Origin: Brucella sp. 21LCYQ03
GTDB taxonomy: Bacteria; Pseudomonadota; Alphaproteobacteria; Rhizobiales; Rhizobiaceae
Length of the DNA: 64,000 bases
Assembly (NCBI RefSeq): GCF_023554105.1
Contig: NZ_JAMJWE010000011.1
Coordinates: 62,001 to 126,000, forward strand
Reading direction: 5' to 3'
Shown here in pieces: positions 56,307 to 64,000 of this stretch. The notes below the pieces were generated by a model. That model was not told the origin of the DNA. It did no database searches and was given only the letters and a program-made list of their open reading frames with translations. Position numbers and translations under genes: made by a program. Every line of letters starts with the position of its first letter. Positions within the stretch are counted from its first letter, which is position 1.

Positions 56307-56323
56307 GTTAGAATTATTCTAAA
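56307..56323. promoter_or_regulatory. ICE box (Irr site) 2 upstream of bfd-bfr
   Basis: GTTAGAA-TTA-TTCTAAA, with TTAGAA and TTCTAA perfectly symmetric. Its centre is 26 bases from site 1, about 2.5 helical turns. Confidence 0.68.
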
Positions 56324-56373
56324 TATGAGTTAAGTACCCATCTTTAAACGTTAATTAGTCTTTTACATAAAGA

Positions 56374-56400
56374 AAAACAGGGCCATTTTAGCCCTGTTTT
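56374..56400 (-). terminator. Terminator after the heme oxygenase gene
   Basis: AAAACAGGGC (56374-56383), 7-base loop, GCCCTGTTTT (56391-56400). The minus strand continues in TTTTTCTTT. Confidence 0.85.
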
Positions 56401-56453
56401 GAAATTATGCGCTATTTCGCCGCATCGTGTGGAAAACTGGCTTTTGAAGGAGT

Positions 56454-56768
56454 TTAGATGCCTTCGACCGCTTCGAATCCCTCGAACTGTGGTGGACCAG
56501 CATAGAGTGGCTTGCGATCACCGGCATTGCGATGTGCGTTGCGGAACTGCTCAGACTTGGTCCAAAATACGAAATCGTCGCGCGTTTTCCAAACGGTGTG
56601 CGAGGAATAAAGCGTATAGCCTTCTTCTTCATTTGTTGCGCCACGTAAGAGATTGAAGCTCTCAAACCCCGGAAGCTCAGAAAGCTGGGAATCGCGATCT
56701 CTCCAGACGGTTTCGAATTCGGCTTCATTGCCGACAATTACCTTGAAGCGGTTCATCGCTATAAACAT
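56454..56768 (-). CDS. bhuO: IsdG-type heme oxygenase (BhuO/HmuQ-like)
   Basis: 104 residues of an ABM-fold heme-degrading monooxygenase. It begins MFIAMNRFKVIVGNEAEFE and contains LYSSHTVWKTRDDFVFWTKSEQFRNAH. N6, W69 and H79 occupy the positions of the IsdG catalytic triad Asn, Trp and His. It opens the heme ring and frees iron in the cytoplasm. Brucella abortus BhuO is the known relative. It lies 180 bases after the heme receptor gene on the same strand. Confidence 0.9.
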   Translation of the reverse strand: MFIAMNRFKVIVGNEAEFETVWRDRDSQLSELPGFESFNLLRGATNEEEGYTLYSSHTVWKTRDDFVFWTKSEQFRNAHRNAGDRKPLYAGPPQFEGFEAVEGI

Positions 56769-56918
56769 TGCTGATCCTTACTTTTTAAGATGGACTGGCT
56801 ACATATCGATTTTCGGCGAGTGCGGCGGTAGGGTCCGCACCCGCCACATCGCATCTCGGGATTGAAGTTCACTACAGCGGTCAGAGATGGGTAAACTTCG
56901 CAGACGCGATGATGGGTG

Positions 56919-56943
56919 GTCGGGGAGGCACAAACCTCCCGAC
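56919..56943 (-). terminator. Hairpin between the heme receptor and heme oxygenase genes
   Basis: GTCGGGGAGG and CCTCCCGAC pair with one bulged G around a CACAAA loop, 6 bases after the receptor stop. There is no T-run on the minus strand, so partial read-through into the heme oxygenase gene is possible. Confidence 0.5.
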
Positions 56944-56948
56944 TGGTT

Positions 56949-59129
56949 TTAGAACTTCTGTGTCAGAGACAGTTTGAAGTAGCGACCTGCTTCTGTGTTG
57001 CGCTCAGTAACATTCGCAACGCTTGTAAGATTCATTGCATCATAATAACTCTTATCGAAGAGGTTATAGACGCCGGCCTGCAAGCGTGTACCATTGAGCT
57101 GCTTGGGTTCCCACCAGCTCGTCACGTTGACGACACCGTAGCCTGGGAGCCTACGTGTCCCACTGGCACCTCTGCCAGAAATGGTCTGATTGATATAGGC
57201 AGCTGCAACAACGCTCGTGTCCACACCCCAAGTTTCAGCATTGTAGCCAACGCCGACCACGCCTTTGAATGGCTGCGATGATGACAATGGAATATCATCG
57301 TCAAGGTTCATTGCTTTAGAATAAGCAAGCGTACCATGCACGTTGAAGCCATTTACAAAATTATGATGCGCTTTGACTTCAATACCAGCAATCCGCGCCT
57401 TGTTGAGGTTACGGAAGGTAGTCAAGCCGTCTTTATATATATCGGTAGGAGTAACCTCTGTATCGATGAAGTTGTTGTAACGATTTGCGAAGACGGTGAC
57501 TTTTGCACCGGAATCCTCATTGCCAAACTTGGCTCCGACATCGATCCCATAACCTGTTTCGGGCTTCAGGTCTGGATTGCCAATTGTTCCATAGCTTGCT
57601 GAAAGATAGGTTACATAGAGCTGATCGATCTCAGGCGCTTTGTATGTTGACGAGATCTGCGCAAAGAGTTCAAGGTCTGGTGTTGCTTGATATGAGAAAC
57701 GGATTTTTGGCGATACCCGAGCGTTTGAATTGTTGTCATATCCACTAAGCGAATCCGGCTCATATTTGAACCAATCAAAACGCAGGCCAGGGGTAATTGC
57801 AAAAGGAGTGTCACCGATTTCAATGCGGTCTTCGGCAAATAAACCTAATCTGTATGCGTCAACGTCAGGTGTATCCTGCTGATTGATGTGCAAGAATGCG
57901 CAGGTGAAGTTCACGACTCCGCGGATACAAGCATCGTCACCGGTGAAAGATTGCGTGCTTTTGCCAATGCTAAAATCACCGCCAACAGTTAGCGAGTGGG
58001 ATAGTGCTCCAGTGTCAAAACCAAGGTTTGCATAACCACTTGCGCCATAACGCTCATCTTCAAGCTTAAAATGACGGCTGAATGGTCCTGCAAGTGCACC
58101 TTTGCGAATTGTATCAGTGCCATACATGCGCGTCATTTTTTGCCAGTAAACAGTCGCCCAAGCATTGTTAACGAGGCCGTCGTTCTGACTTTCATAGCGA
58201 TAATCAAGCGAGACGCGGTCACGATCATTCTTGCGGTTTTGATTGTAATCTCGATTGTTATAGGTCGTTCCGGCATCTGAATTTAGATTTGTATTCGAAT
58301 CATAGCGGTTGCGTTCAGCGGTTATCCCGATGGTGTGGCCGCCTTCGAGTTCCTGACGCAGTTTGAACATCAGGTTGCTGCGATCGTAGTCCTTCGGGTC
58401 TGCTTCGGTACGGGCTGGACCAAAGCCACCAACATCGCCGGTTCCGTTAATCTCATGGCCCCGCTTGTACGACCCCTGAAACAGAACGGACGTATTCTGG
58501 ATTTTCTGTGCGACAGCGCCCGATCCAATGAACGAACTATCCGAGCCATCATAGGTGAGCTTTACAAGGCCACCAAATGCTTTGCCGGGAGCAAGCAGGT
58601 CTTCTGGCTCAAGGGTTTTAAGTGCGATTGCACCGCCCATTGCGCCAGAACCCAGACGGCTCGCATCAGCTCCATACAGAACGTCAAATGTTGAGAGAGC
58701 AGATAGGTCATATCCGTCACTACCGCCACCATTCACATCACTGCGAATTTCTGCATTGAGGTAAGGGATTGCAATGCCGTCGATGGTTGTCAGGACGCGG
58801 CTATCCTGTAAACCGCGAATATTCACGCCACCTGTAGTGGCATTAACGGACAGGCCCGGCTCCAGCGTATTCGTCAAATCCTTGACAGAATCGATGTTGT
58901 TTTTGCGAATTTCTTCGGCTGTGACCACATTTGCCAGAGGGGTATCGGCGACCGATCCCTTCATAACGCGTGAGCTTTTGATAACAATTGGCTTTAGCGT
59001 AACACCATCATTTTCTGTCGCTGCAGTCTGTTGCTGCGCGAACGCACTTTGAGTCATCGCCATGATTACGACAGCAAGACCCGTGCTCGTCAGAAATGAC
59101 CGCTTCTGTTCCCCGTTAATTACCCGCAT
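56949..59129 (-). CDS. bhuA: TonB-dependent heme receptor (BhuA-like)
   Basis: 726 residues. The signal peptide is MRVINGEQKRSFLTSTGLAV followed by VIMAMTQSAFA. A TonB box and plug follow (VTLKPIVIKSSR, GVNIRGLQDSRVLTTIDGIAI, YGADASRLGSGAMGGAIAL). The barrel carries the heme-receptor FRAP/NPNL region as STYKAPEIDQLY and IGNPDLKPETGYG, and ends with F. It brings heme across the outer membrane. The ATG follows TCAGGAGAAAC. It is divergent from hmuPSTUV and shares a control region with an IRO-type site. Confidence 0.93.
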   Translation of the reverse strand: MRVINGEQKRSFLTSTGLAVVIMAMTQSAFAQQQTAATENDGVTLKPIVIKSSRVMKGSVADTPLANVVTAEEIRKNNIDSVKDLTNTLEPGLSVNATTGGVNIRGLQDSRVLTTIDGIAIPYLNAEIRSDVNGGGSDGYDLSALSTFDVLYGADASRLGSGAMGGAIALKTLEPEDLLAPGKAFGGLVKLTYDGSDSSFIGSGAVAQKIQNTSVLFQGSYKRGHEINGTGDVGGFGPARTEADPKDYDRSNLMFKLRQELEGGHTIGITAERNRYDSNTNLNSDAGTTYNNRDYNQNRKNDRDRVSLDYRYESQNDGLVNNAWATVYWQKMTRMYGTDTIRKGALAGPFSRHFKLEDERYGASGYANLGFDTGALSHSLTVGGDFSIGKSTQSFTGDDACIRGVVNFTCAFLHINQQDTPDVDAYRLGLFAEDRIEIGDTPFAITPGLRFDWFKYEPDSLSGYDNNSNARVSPKIRFSYQATPDLELFAQISSTYKAPEIDQLYVTYLSASYGTIGNPDLKPETGYGIDVGAKFGNEDSGAKVTVFANRYNNFIDTEVTPTDIYKDGLTTFRNLNKARIAGIEVKAHHNFVNGFNVHGTLAYSKAMNLDDDIPLSSSQPFKGVVGVGYNAETWGVDTSVVAAAYINQTISGRGASGTRRLPGYGVVNVTSWWEPKQLNGTRLQAGVYNLFDKSYYDAMNLTSVANVTERNTEAGRYFKLSLTQKF

Positions 59130-59280
59130 TGCCCAGTTTCTCCTGAAGGCCACCAGAAAAATTCCCACAACTTTTTGAAGTGAGAAAGTTAAACATCTCA
59201 ATAAGTTACAAACTTTCCATCCCGAGGAAAGTGAATGCGCTGGCTGGAAGGTGAACCTTCGGGCTTGCTCTGGAAAAAAA

Positions 59281-59335
59281 GATTATTAAACTTGACTCGA
59301 TTAATCCAGTAAGGCAGTGATTATTAAACATGACT
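59281..59335. repeat. Direct repeat in the bhuA-hmuP control region
   Basis: GATTATTAAAC(T/A)TGACT occurs at 59281-59297 and 59319-59335, 38 bases apart, with one mismatch. The second copy runs into a TGA-N9-TCA site and the first into TGA-N9-TCC. Confidence 0.65.
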
Positions 59336-59345
59336 TAGCATGTCA
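59331..59345. promoter_or_regulatory. IRO-type (RirA) site between bhuA and hmuP
   Basis: TGACTTAGCATGTCA matches TGA-N9-TCA, the iron-responsive operator of RirA. It is 66 bases before hmuP. rirA itself lies at the right end of this window. The motif is short, so it is suggestive only. Confidence 0.5.
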
Positions 59346-59411
59346 ACTAATGATTTGTGAGCAGTTAAGTCGGTTATTGAAAACGGCCATAACTGGCGCA
59401 GAGGCAGTAAA

Positions 59412-59672
59412 ATGAACAGGCGAATCCATATCGACATGCAGGTGCGGTTGCCGCGTGAACGCGTCTCCAGCCGCATGCCCGAAATCCAGCCGCATCTTGA
59501 TACGGCAGGATCAACTCAATCGCGTGCTTCTGAACAGTCTTATGAATCGAAACTCAAAACATACGGCAGCCGTGAGCTTTTCAATGGTTCCCGCGAAGTG
59601 GCGATAGAGCACGGCGGCTCTCTCTATCGTTTAAAAATCACCCGTCAAGGCAAGCTCATCCTTAACAAATAG
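59412..59672 (+). CDS. hmuP: Hemin uptake protein HmuP/HemP with long N terminus
   Basis: 86 residues. The HemP domain is the C-terminal 35 residues ([31 protein letters not shown]). HmuP activates bhuA-type receptor genes in Bradyrhizobium, Ensifer and Brucella. Usual HemP proteins have about 50-60 residues, so the first 40 ([20 protein letters not shown]...) may be an extension; the ATG at residue 22 is a shorter option. GAGGCAGTAAA precedes the ATG used. hmuS starts 11 bases later. Confidence 0.85.
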   Translation: MNRRIHIDMQVRLPRERVSSRMPEIQPHLDTAGSTQSRASEQSYESKLKTYGSRELFNGSREVAIEHGGSLYRLKITRQGKLILNK

Positions 59673-59682
59673 GCAACAAAAG

Positions 59683-60759
59683 ATGACGACCCAGACCAAG
59701 CCCTCCCCAGAGCAAATACTCAAGGCACGGGCAGATAACCCCAAAATGCGTGAGCGCGATTTTGCGCAAAGCCTCGGGATATCAGAAGCCGATTTTATTG
59801 CGGCTTACACTGGTGCAGAAGCCGATAGTGCAATTTCTGCCCGCCGCATTCGCGCAGATGTTGAAACACTGCTCAAACATGCACCGTCGCTCGGTGAAGT
59901 CATGGCACTTACACGCAACGAAAGTGCTGTGCATGAAAAGATCGGCCCATTTGAGAAGACGATTTGGGGCCCGCATGCGTCCCTGACGCTTGGCAAAGAA
60001 ATTGACCTTCGCATTTTTCCAAAACATTGGGTGCATGGTTTTGCTGTCGCAAAGCCGGATGGCGAGCATATTCGCCGTAGCCTTCAGTTTTTTGATGCGT
60101 CGGGTGAAGCGGTACACAAAATTCACTTACGCCCTACATCCAATTTGGAAGCTTATGAACAACTGGTTTCTGAGTTGTTGCTTGAAGATCAGACGCCTGC
60201 GATCGAAACGAAGCCAATCGCTGCCAAAGCCCACAAAGCAGATGTTTCAACAGTTGATGGCGAAGCTTTCCGTGAACGCTGGGGCGCCCTCACTGATGTT
60301 CACCAGTTCGTCGGCCTTCTGAAAGATTTTGGTGTTGATCGTCATCAGGCAGTACATCTTGCCGGTCACGATTTTGCATGGCGCGTTGATCTCTCGGCAG
60401 TTGAAGCCATGATGAGCCATGTTGTCCAACAACAGACTCCGATCATGTGCTTTGTTGGTAGCCGTGGCTGTATCCAGATTCACACTGGCACGATTGCGGA
60501 AATTAAGACGATGGGTCCATGGCTCAACGTACTCGATCCGACGTTCCATTTGCATTTGCGCGCTGATCACATTGCCGACGCGTGGGTTGTTCGCAAACCT
60601 ACGAAGGATGGCCATGTCACATCGCTAGAGGCTTATGATGCAAATGGTGAGCTGATTATTCAGTTCTTCGGTGAACGTCATGAAGGTGAGGTCGAACTTG
60701 CGGACTGGCGTTTGATTACTGAGAACCTGCCGCGTCTGCCACAGTCGACGGCGGCTTAG
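59683..60759 (+). CDS. hmuS: Hemin-degrading / heme-trafficking factor
   Basis: 358 residues with two homologous HemS/ChuX halves (about residues 20-175 and 190-350). Each half has a conserved PxxHLH- or GP-type core: KIGPFEKTIWGPHASLTLGKEIDLRIF, and CIQIHTGTIAEIKTMGPWLNVLDPTFHLHLRADHIADAWVV. The protein binds heme in the cytoplasm and passes it on or degrades it. It is the second gene of hmuPSTUV. An IsdG-type enzyme is also nearby, so HmuS may serve mainly as carrier. Confidence 0.92.
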   Translation: MTTQTKPSPEQILKARADNPKMRERDFAQSLGISEADFIAAYTGAEADSAISARRIRADVETLLKHAPSLGEVMALTRNESAVHEKIGPFEKTIWGPHASLTLGKEIDLRIFPKHWVHGFAVAKPDGEHIRRSLQFFDASGEAVHKIHLRPTSNLEAYEQLVSELLLEDQTPAIETKPIAAKAHKADVSTVDGEAFRERWGALTDVHQFVGLLKDFGVDRHQAVHLAGHDFAWRVDLSAVEAMMSHVVQQQTPIMCFVGSRGCIQIHTGTIAEIKTMGPWLNVLDPTFHLHLRADHIADAWVVRKPTKDGHVTSLEAYDANGELIIQFFGERHEGEVELADWRLITENLPRLPQSTAA

Positions 60760-60842
60760 GTGTAAGCGTTTTAAGTCTTTGTTTTAATGTGAATTCCGGA
60801 GATGGTCGCCATTTCCGGAATGCGCATGTGAAGGGTATAGAT

Positions 60843-61736
60843 ATGGCAATCATTTGTTCGCGTATCGGGCGCTGCGCTGCTCTGGCTTTTGTCGCCGGCA
60901 CAATTTCCTTTAGCGGAGTGGCAAGCGCCGACACGGTTGAAAAAATAACCGATACATCAAGACTGGTTTCTGTAGGCGGCGCGGTGACAGAAATCGTCTA
61001 CGCGCTTGGCGCGGGTGACAAGCTCGTTGCGCGTGACCAGACAAGCACCTATCCGGAACAAGCTCGTGAACTGGTAGATGTCGGCTATATGCGTCGTCTA
61101 TCGCCAGAAGGCGTTCTTTCGGTGAACCCGAGCGGCATTTTATTATCCGAAGGAAGCGGCCCACCTGAAACACTCGACGTATTGGAAAAGGCTTCGGTTC
61201 CGATTGTTCTCATTCCAGATGATCACACGGGGGAGGGCGTTATTGCCAAGATTAACGTTATTGGCAAGGCGCTTGGACTGGAAGATAAGGCGAAAGTACT
61301 CGCAGATGACGTCTCACGAGACCTCGAGGCTGCGCAAAAGATCTCGGCCGATCAGAATCCACGCAAGCGCGTGCTGTTTATTATATCCGCTCAGAATGGA
61401 CGCATTACCGCATCTGGAACGGGTACAGGTGCAAACGGCATCATCACGCTTGCTGGTGGTTTGAATGCTATTGATGCTTATCAGGGCTACAAACAGCTAA
61501 CCGATGAAGCCATTGAAAAAGCCGCGCCCGACATGATCCTTACAATGGGTATTGGCAAAGACAGTGTTCAAAAGGAAGAGCTTTTGAAGAACCCGGCTCT
61601 TGCTAATTCTCCAGCTGGTCGAAACGGCAATATTGTTCAGATGGATTCGCTTTATCTCCTTGGCTTTGGTCCGCGCACTGGGGCAGCAAGTCGAGAATTG
61701 TCTGAAAAGCTGTATGGCAATCAGGCAGCACAATAA
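60843..61736 (+). CDS. hmuT: Periplasmic heme-binding protein
   Basis: 297 residues with a signal peptide (residues 1-28, ending SFSGVASA). The cluster A-II heme-binding fold shows LVSVGGAVTEIVYALGAGDKLVARDQTSTYP, DVGYMRRLSPEGVLSVNP and SAQNGRITASGTGTGANGIITLAG. A Tyr and neighbouring residues of VGYMRRL sit where HmuT/ShuT bind heme. AAGGGTATAGAT precedes the ATG; a frame 54 bases longer was rejected. It hands heme to HmuUV. Confidence 0.92.
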   Translation: MAIICSRIGRCAALAFVAGTISFSGVASADTVEKITDTSRLVSVGGAVTEIVYALGAGDKLVARDQTSTYPEQARELVDVGYMRRLSPEGVLSVNPSGILLSEGSGPPETLDVLEKASVPIVLIPDDHTGEGVIAKINVIGKALGLEDKAKVLADDVSRDLEAAQKISADQNPRKRVLFIISAQNGRITASGTGTGANGIITLAGGLNAIDAYQGYKQLTDEAIEKAAPDMILTMGIGKDSVQKEELLKNPALANSPAGRNGNIVQMDSLYLLGFGPRTGAASRELSEKLYGNQAAQ

Positions 61737-61846
61737 GAATTATGCCTGCTGTGTCTTCGTGTAGGCAGGCATATGGCGGAAACCCGCAATAAGGACATAT
61801 CGAAATGACCAGCCAAGACCGCACGGCAGAACCCGGAGGCTTTGCT

Positions 61847-62923
61847 ATGCGTGATCAGACCGAAAATCAACATGCCGGAGACCGTTCCACACGAGCACGT
61901 CTGGCAATCGTTGTTCTCTCCGTAGTTCTCTGTATCACAGCAATTTTCAGCCTCACCGCAGGCGCTTCAGATGCTTCTGTGATGGCAGTTTTCCGCGCAC
62001 TTGCTTTTGGCACAGGTGAAAGCGTTGAGGCATTTCGGCGTGATCATTTAATTATCATGGAAATACGCTTTCCGCGTATCATCATGGGAATGCTCGTAGG
62101 AGCAGGGCTGGCTGTTTCTGGAGCCGTTATGCAAGGGTTGTTCCGCAATCCGCTTGCCGACCCCGGTCTGGTCGGCGTTTCCGCGGGTGCAAGCCTTGGC
62201 GCTGTTTCGATGATTGTTCTTGGCGGAACTACGCTCGCACCGCTTTACCTCTTTTTGGGCCTCTATGCTCTTCCTATAGCTGCGTTTGCAGGCGGTCTTG
62301 TCACAACATTGCTTCTTTACCGCGTGGCGACCAGACGTGGGCGCACATCCGTCGCTACCATGCTGCTTGCAGGTATTGCACTTGGCGCGCTTACCGGTGC
62401 TGCAACAGGCGCACTGATTTATATATCGGATGATCGTCAGTTGCGAGATTTGACGTTTTGGGGGCTCGGTTCACTTGCCGGCGCAACGTGGGGCAAGATT
62501 GGTACAGCAGGACCGATAATTGCCATTGTTCTCGTTGCCACACCGTTTCTTGCGCGCGGTCTAAATGCTTTGGCATTAGGAGAGGCGGCTGCGGGACACC
62601 TTGGTATACCTGTGCAGCGCATTAAGAATGTTGCGATTGTCACAGTTGCTGCGGCAACCGGTGCGACGGTGGCAATATCCGGTGGTATTGGCTTTGTCGG
62701 TATTGTCGTTCCGCATATGTTGCGTCTAAGTATCGGGCCCGATCACAGGTTTCTCTTGCCAGCTTCCGCACTACTGGGCGCTATTTTGTTGCTTCTTGCA
62801 GATGCTGTAAGCCGCACAATTGTAGCACCTGCGGAACTACCGATTGGGATCATCACTGCAGTTTGTGGCGCACCATTTTTCCTCTGGATATTGCTGCGCC
62901 AACGCGGTGTTTTGGATCTTTGA
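61847..62923 (+). CDS. hmuU: Heme ABC transporter permease
   Basis: About 358 residues of the FecCD/BtuC permease family with about nine to ten membrane helices. Family stretches are RFPRIIMGMLVGAGLAVSGAVMQGLFRNPLADPGLVGVSAGASLGAVS and GGIGFVGIVVPHMLRL. I chose the ATG at 61847 because GGAGG precedes it at good spacing. An ATG at 61805, with AAGGA 11 bases before, would add 14 residues. Confidence 0.92.
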   Translation: MRDQTENQHAGDRSTRARLAIVVLSVVLCITAIFSLTAGASDASVMAVFRALAFGTGESVEAFRRDHLIIMEIRFPRIIMGMLVGAGLAVSGAVMQGLFRNPLADPGLVGVSAGASLGAVSMIVLGGTTLAPLYLFLGLYALPIAAFAGGLVTTLLLYRVATRRGRTSVATMLLAGIALGALTGAATGALIYISDDRQLRDLTFWGLGSLAGATWGKIGTAGPIIAIVLVATPFLARGLNALALGEAAAGHLGIPVQRIKNVAIVTVAAATGATVAISGGIGFVGIVVPHMLRLSIGPDHRFLLPASALLGAILLLLADAVSRTIVAPAELPIGIITAVCGAPFFLWILLRQRGVLDL

Positions 62924-62932
62924 GGGACTGAT

Positions 62933-63733
62933 ATGATTGAGACAAAGAACTTAAGCGTTGCCATTGGAGGCAAAAAAATAATCGAGAACATCGATTTTAT
63001 TGCTCATCCAGGTGAAGTAACCGCCATCGTCGGTCCCAACGGTTCAGGTAAAACTACTCTCTTACGCGCGCTATCTGGCGATCTATCATATACGGGAATA
63101 GCGCTTCTTGATGGTGAGGATTTTTCCAAGATCAAGCCATGGAGAATGGCCGCACGTCGGGCGGTTCTGCCGCAAGCCAGCGCTCTGTCTTTTCCATTCA
63201 CCGTTCGTGAAATCGTTCATATTGGTTTAACGGGCGGTTTTAGTGGCGTATCAGGCGTAGAGCAGGAAAGACTTCCTGATCTAGCTTTGCAAAAAGTCGA
63301 TCTGTCTGGTTTTAGCGGCAGGCTATATCAGGAGCTCTCCGGCGGCGAACAACAACGTGTACAGCTTGCGCGTGTGCTATGTCAGGTTTGGAAGCCTGTC
63401 GTTGATAGCAAGCCACGTTATCTGTTTCTGGACGAGCCTATTTCGAGCCTTGATATAAAACATCAGATTACCGTGATGGAGATTGCGCGCGATTTCGCAT
63501 CTTCTGGTGGTGGTGTTATCGCCATTCTTCATGATCTCAATCTGACAGCTATGTTTGCTGACAGTATAGCCGTCATGCATAAGGGTATGTTGGATACAAT
63601 TGGCACGCCGCAAAATGCACTGACCGATGACCGACTTGAGCGCGTATATGAATGTTCCCTGCGCGTGGGTGTTCCACCTGTAAAAGGCGTGCCGTTTGTG
63701 CTCCCACAATCGGCTTATTCGGCTAGGCTGTAA
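62933..63733 (+). CDS. hmuV: Heme ABC transporter ATP-binding protein
   Basis: 266 residues. It has Walker A GPNGSGKTT, Q-loop LPQASALSFPFTV (a HmuV trait), signature LSGGEQQRVQLAR, Walker B YLFLDEPISSLD and switch LHDLN. It drives heme import through HmuU. It starts nine bases after hmuU and is the last gene before a terminator. Confidence 0.94.
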   Translation: MIETKNLSVAIGGKKIIENIDFIAHPGEVTAIVGPNGSGKTTLLRALSGDLSYTGIALLDGEDFSKIKPWRMAARRAVLPQASALSFPFTVREIVHIGLTGGFSGVSGVEQERLPDLALQKVDLSGFSGRLYQELSGGEQQRVQLARVLCQVWKPVVDSKPRYLFLDEPISSLDIKHQITVMEIARDFASSGGGVIAILHDLNLTAMFADSIAVMHKGMLDTIGTPQNALTDDRLERVYECSLRVGVPPVKGVPFVLPQSAYSARL

Positions 63734-63745
63734 AAGGTCGATTAT

Positions 63746-63785
63746 AAAAAGGGCATAAAACCTTCACGATTTTAAGCCCTTTTTT
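63746..63785. terminator. Bidirectional terminator between hmuV and rirA
   Basis: AAAAAGGGC-A-TAAAA pairs with TTTTA-A-GCCCTTTTT, one mismatch, 9-base loop. It is flanked by A- and T-runs and lies between convergent genes. Confidence 0.78.
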
Positions 63786-63801
63786 GTCGATTTTTCTAAA
63801 G

Positions 63802-64000
63802 TTAACTCGCAATGCTCTGTGTTGCTTCAAGATCTTCGTCAAGTCCGAGCAAGGCGCGAACATTCGGGCGAGCTTTGACCAAATCAGCAATACTATATTT
63901 CATTAACACGCCAAAAAAAGCATTGAGCGCCTCGCGTAATGCTGAATTAAGACCACAGCTATCCACAAGCGGACACTCTGAGGCATCATTTTCGAAGCAT
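63802..64000 (-). CDS. rirA: Iron-responsive regulator RirA (Rrf2 family), 3' end only
   Basis: The last 65 codons or so, ending ALLGLDEDLEATQSIAS. The sequence CFENDASECPLVDSCGLNSALREALNAFFGVL holds three cysteines in the spacing of the RirA [4Fe-4S] ligands, and YSIADLVKARPNVRALLGL is the RirA C terminus. RirA represses iron-uptake genes in Rhizobiales when iron is plentiful. The helix-turn-helix part lies beyond the right edge. It is convergent with hmuV. Confidence 0.9.
   Translation of the reverse strand, partial: CFENDASECPLVDSCGLNSALREALNAFFGVLMKYSIADLVKARPNVRALLGLDEDLEATQSIAS

Larger units (their letters stand above)
55998..56453. other. AT-rich intergenic region between bfd and the heme oxygenase gene
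   Basis: 456 bases without a gene. They contain two ICE-type sites (56281-56297, 56307-56323), which face bfd, and the heme oxygenase terminator (56374-56400). The rest shows no clear structure. Confidence 0.6.

Noticed and set aside
59247-59260. GAAGGT-GA-ACCTTC dyad in the bhuA leader region as an operator
   Set aside because: It also forms a simple hairpin in the likely untranslated leader and matches no iron-regulator motif. It is too short to call.

Overview
The window looks like a chromosomal segment of an alphaproteobacterium of the Brucellaceae (Ochrobactrum, Pseudochrobactrum or a relative). The evidence is the gene content: ugpBAEC with Brucella-like protein sequences, the lpiA-acvB pair, pcs, an IalB protein, an IsdG-type heme oxygenase beside a BhuA-like receptor, and RirA. 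Base composition is moderate (around 50% GC by eye). The genus is an inference. I saw no rRNA, tRNA, insertion sequence, prophage or CRISPR array.

Layout. 1-782: end of an FCD/GntR-type regulator and gluconokinase. 774-2546: an SLC13/TrkA-C transporter. 2.7-6.85 kb: ugpBAEC, import of glycerol-3-phosphate, with a possible PhoB site. 7.3-11.4 kb: an S12 serine hydrolase, adenine deaminase and an MgtC-like protein. 11.4-16.2 kb: an Lrp regulator divergent from a lysine 6-dehydrogenase/saccharopine dehydrogenase-like enzyme, then two tandem lysine/arginine/ornithine-type binding proteins and an FAD-dependent D-amino-acid dehydrogenase, probably for basic amino-acid catabolism. 16.3-17.4 kb: an aldo/keto reductase. 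17.4-23.1 kb: an ABC importer with its own LacI regulator and a 2H phosphoesterase, and three matching dyads in its upstream regions. 23.4-26.9 kb: sitABCD-type Mn/Fe import under a Mur-like dyad. 27.3-28.2 kb: an AT-rich AraC regulator. 28.5-32.5 kb: lpiA-acvB, synthesis and turnover of lysyl-phosphatidylglycerol.

32.7-43.7 kb is largely housekeeping: ccdA, glmU, glmS, recG, sdhE, mfd and a FrnE-like DsbA protein. 43.7-50.3 kb carries a YejA-type peptide-binding protein, an IalB protein, hspQ, a UbiH-family hydroxylase, phosphatidylcholine synthase and a quinone oxidoreductase. 50.4-55.2 kb is a four-gene BMP-family nucleoside ABC importer.

The last 9 kb is an iron and heme island: bfd-bfr (iron storage and release) behind two Irr-type ICE boxes, an IsdG-type heme oxygenase, a TonB-dependent heme receptor, divergent hmuPSTUV, and the 3' end of rirA. 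Heme would cross the outer membrane through the receptor, be bound by HmuT, be imported by HmuUV, and be handled by HmuS and the heme oxygenase. Released iron would feed Bfr and be sensed by Irr and RirA.

Most genes belong to known families. The less expected features are cis-acting: a family of dyads for the LacI-ABC operon, the Mur-like 14-bp-arm dyad, paired ICE boxes, a repeated motif with an IRO-type TGA-N9-TCA site, and a perfect dyad before ccdA. I did not find a clearly undescribed multi-gene system. The best candidates for new biology are the LacI/ABC/2H-phosphoesterase operon and the Lrp/lysine cluster.
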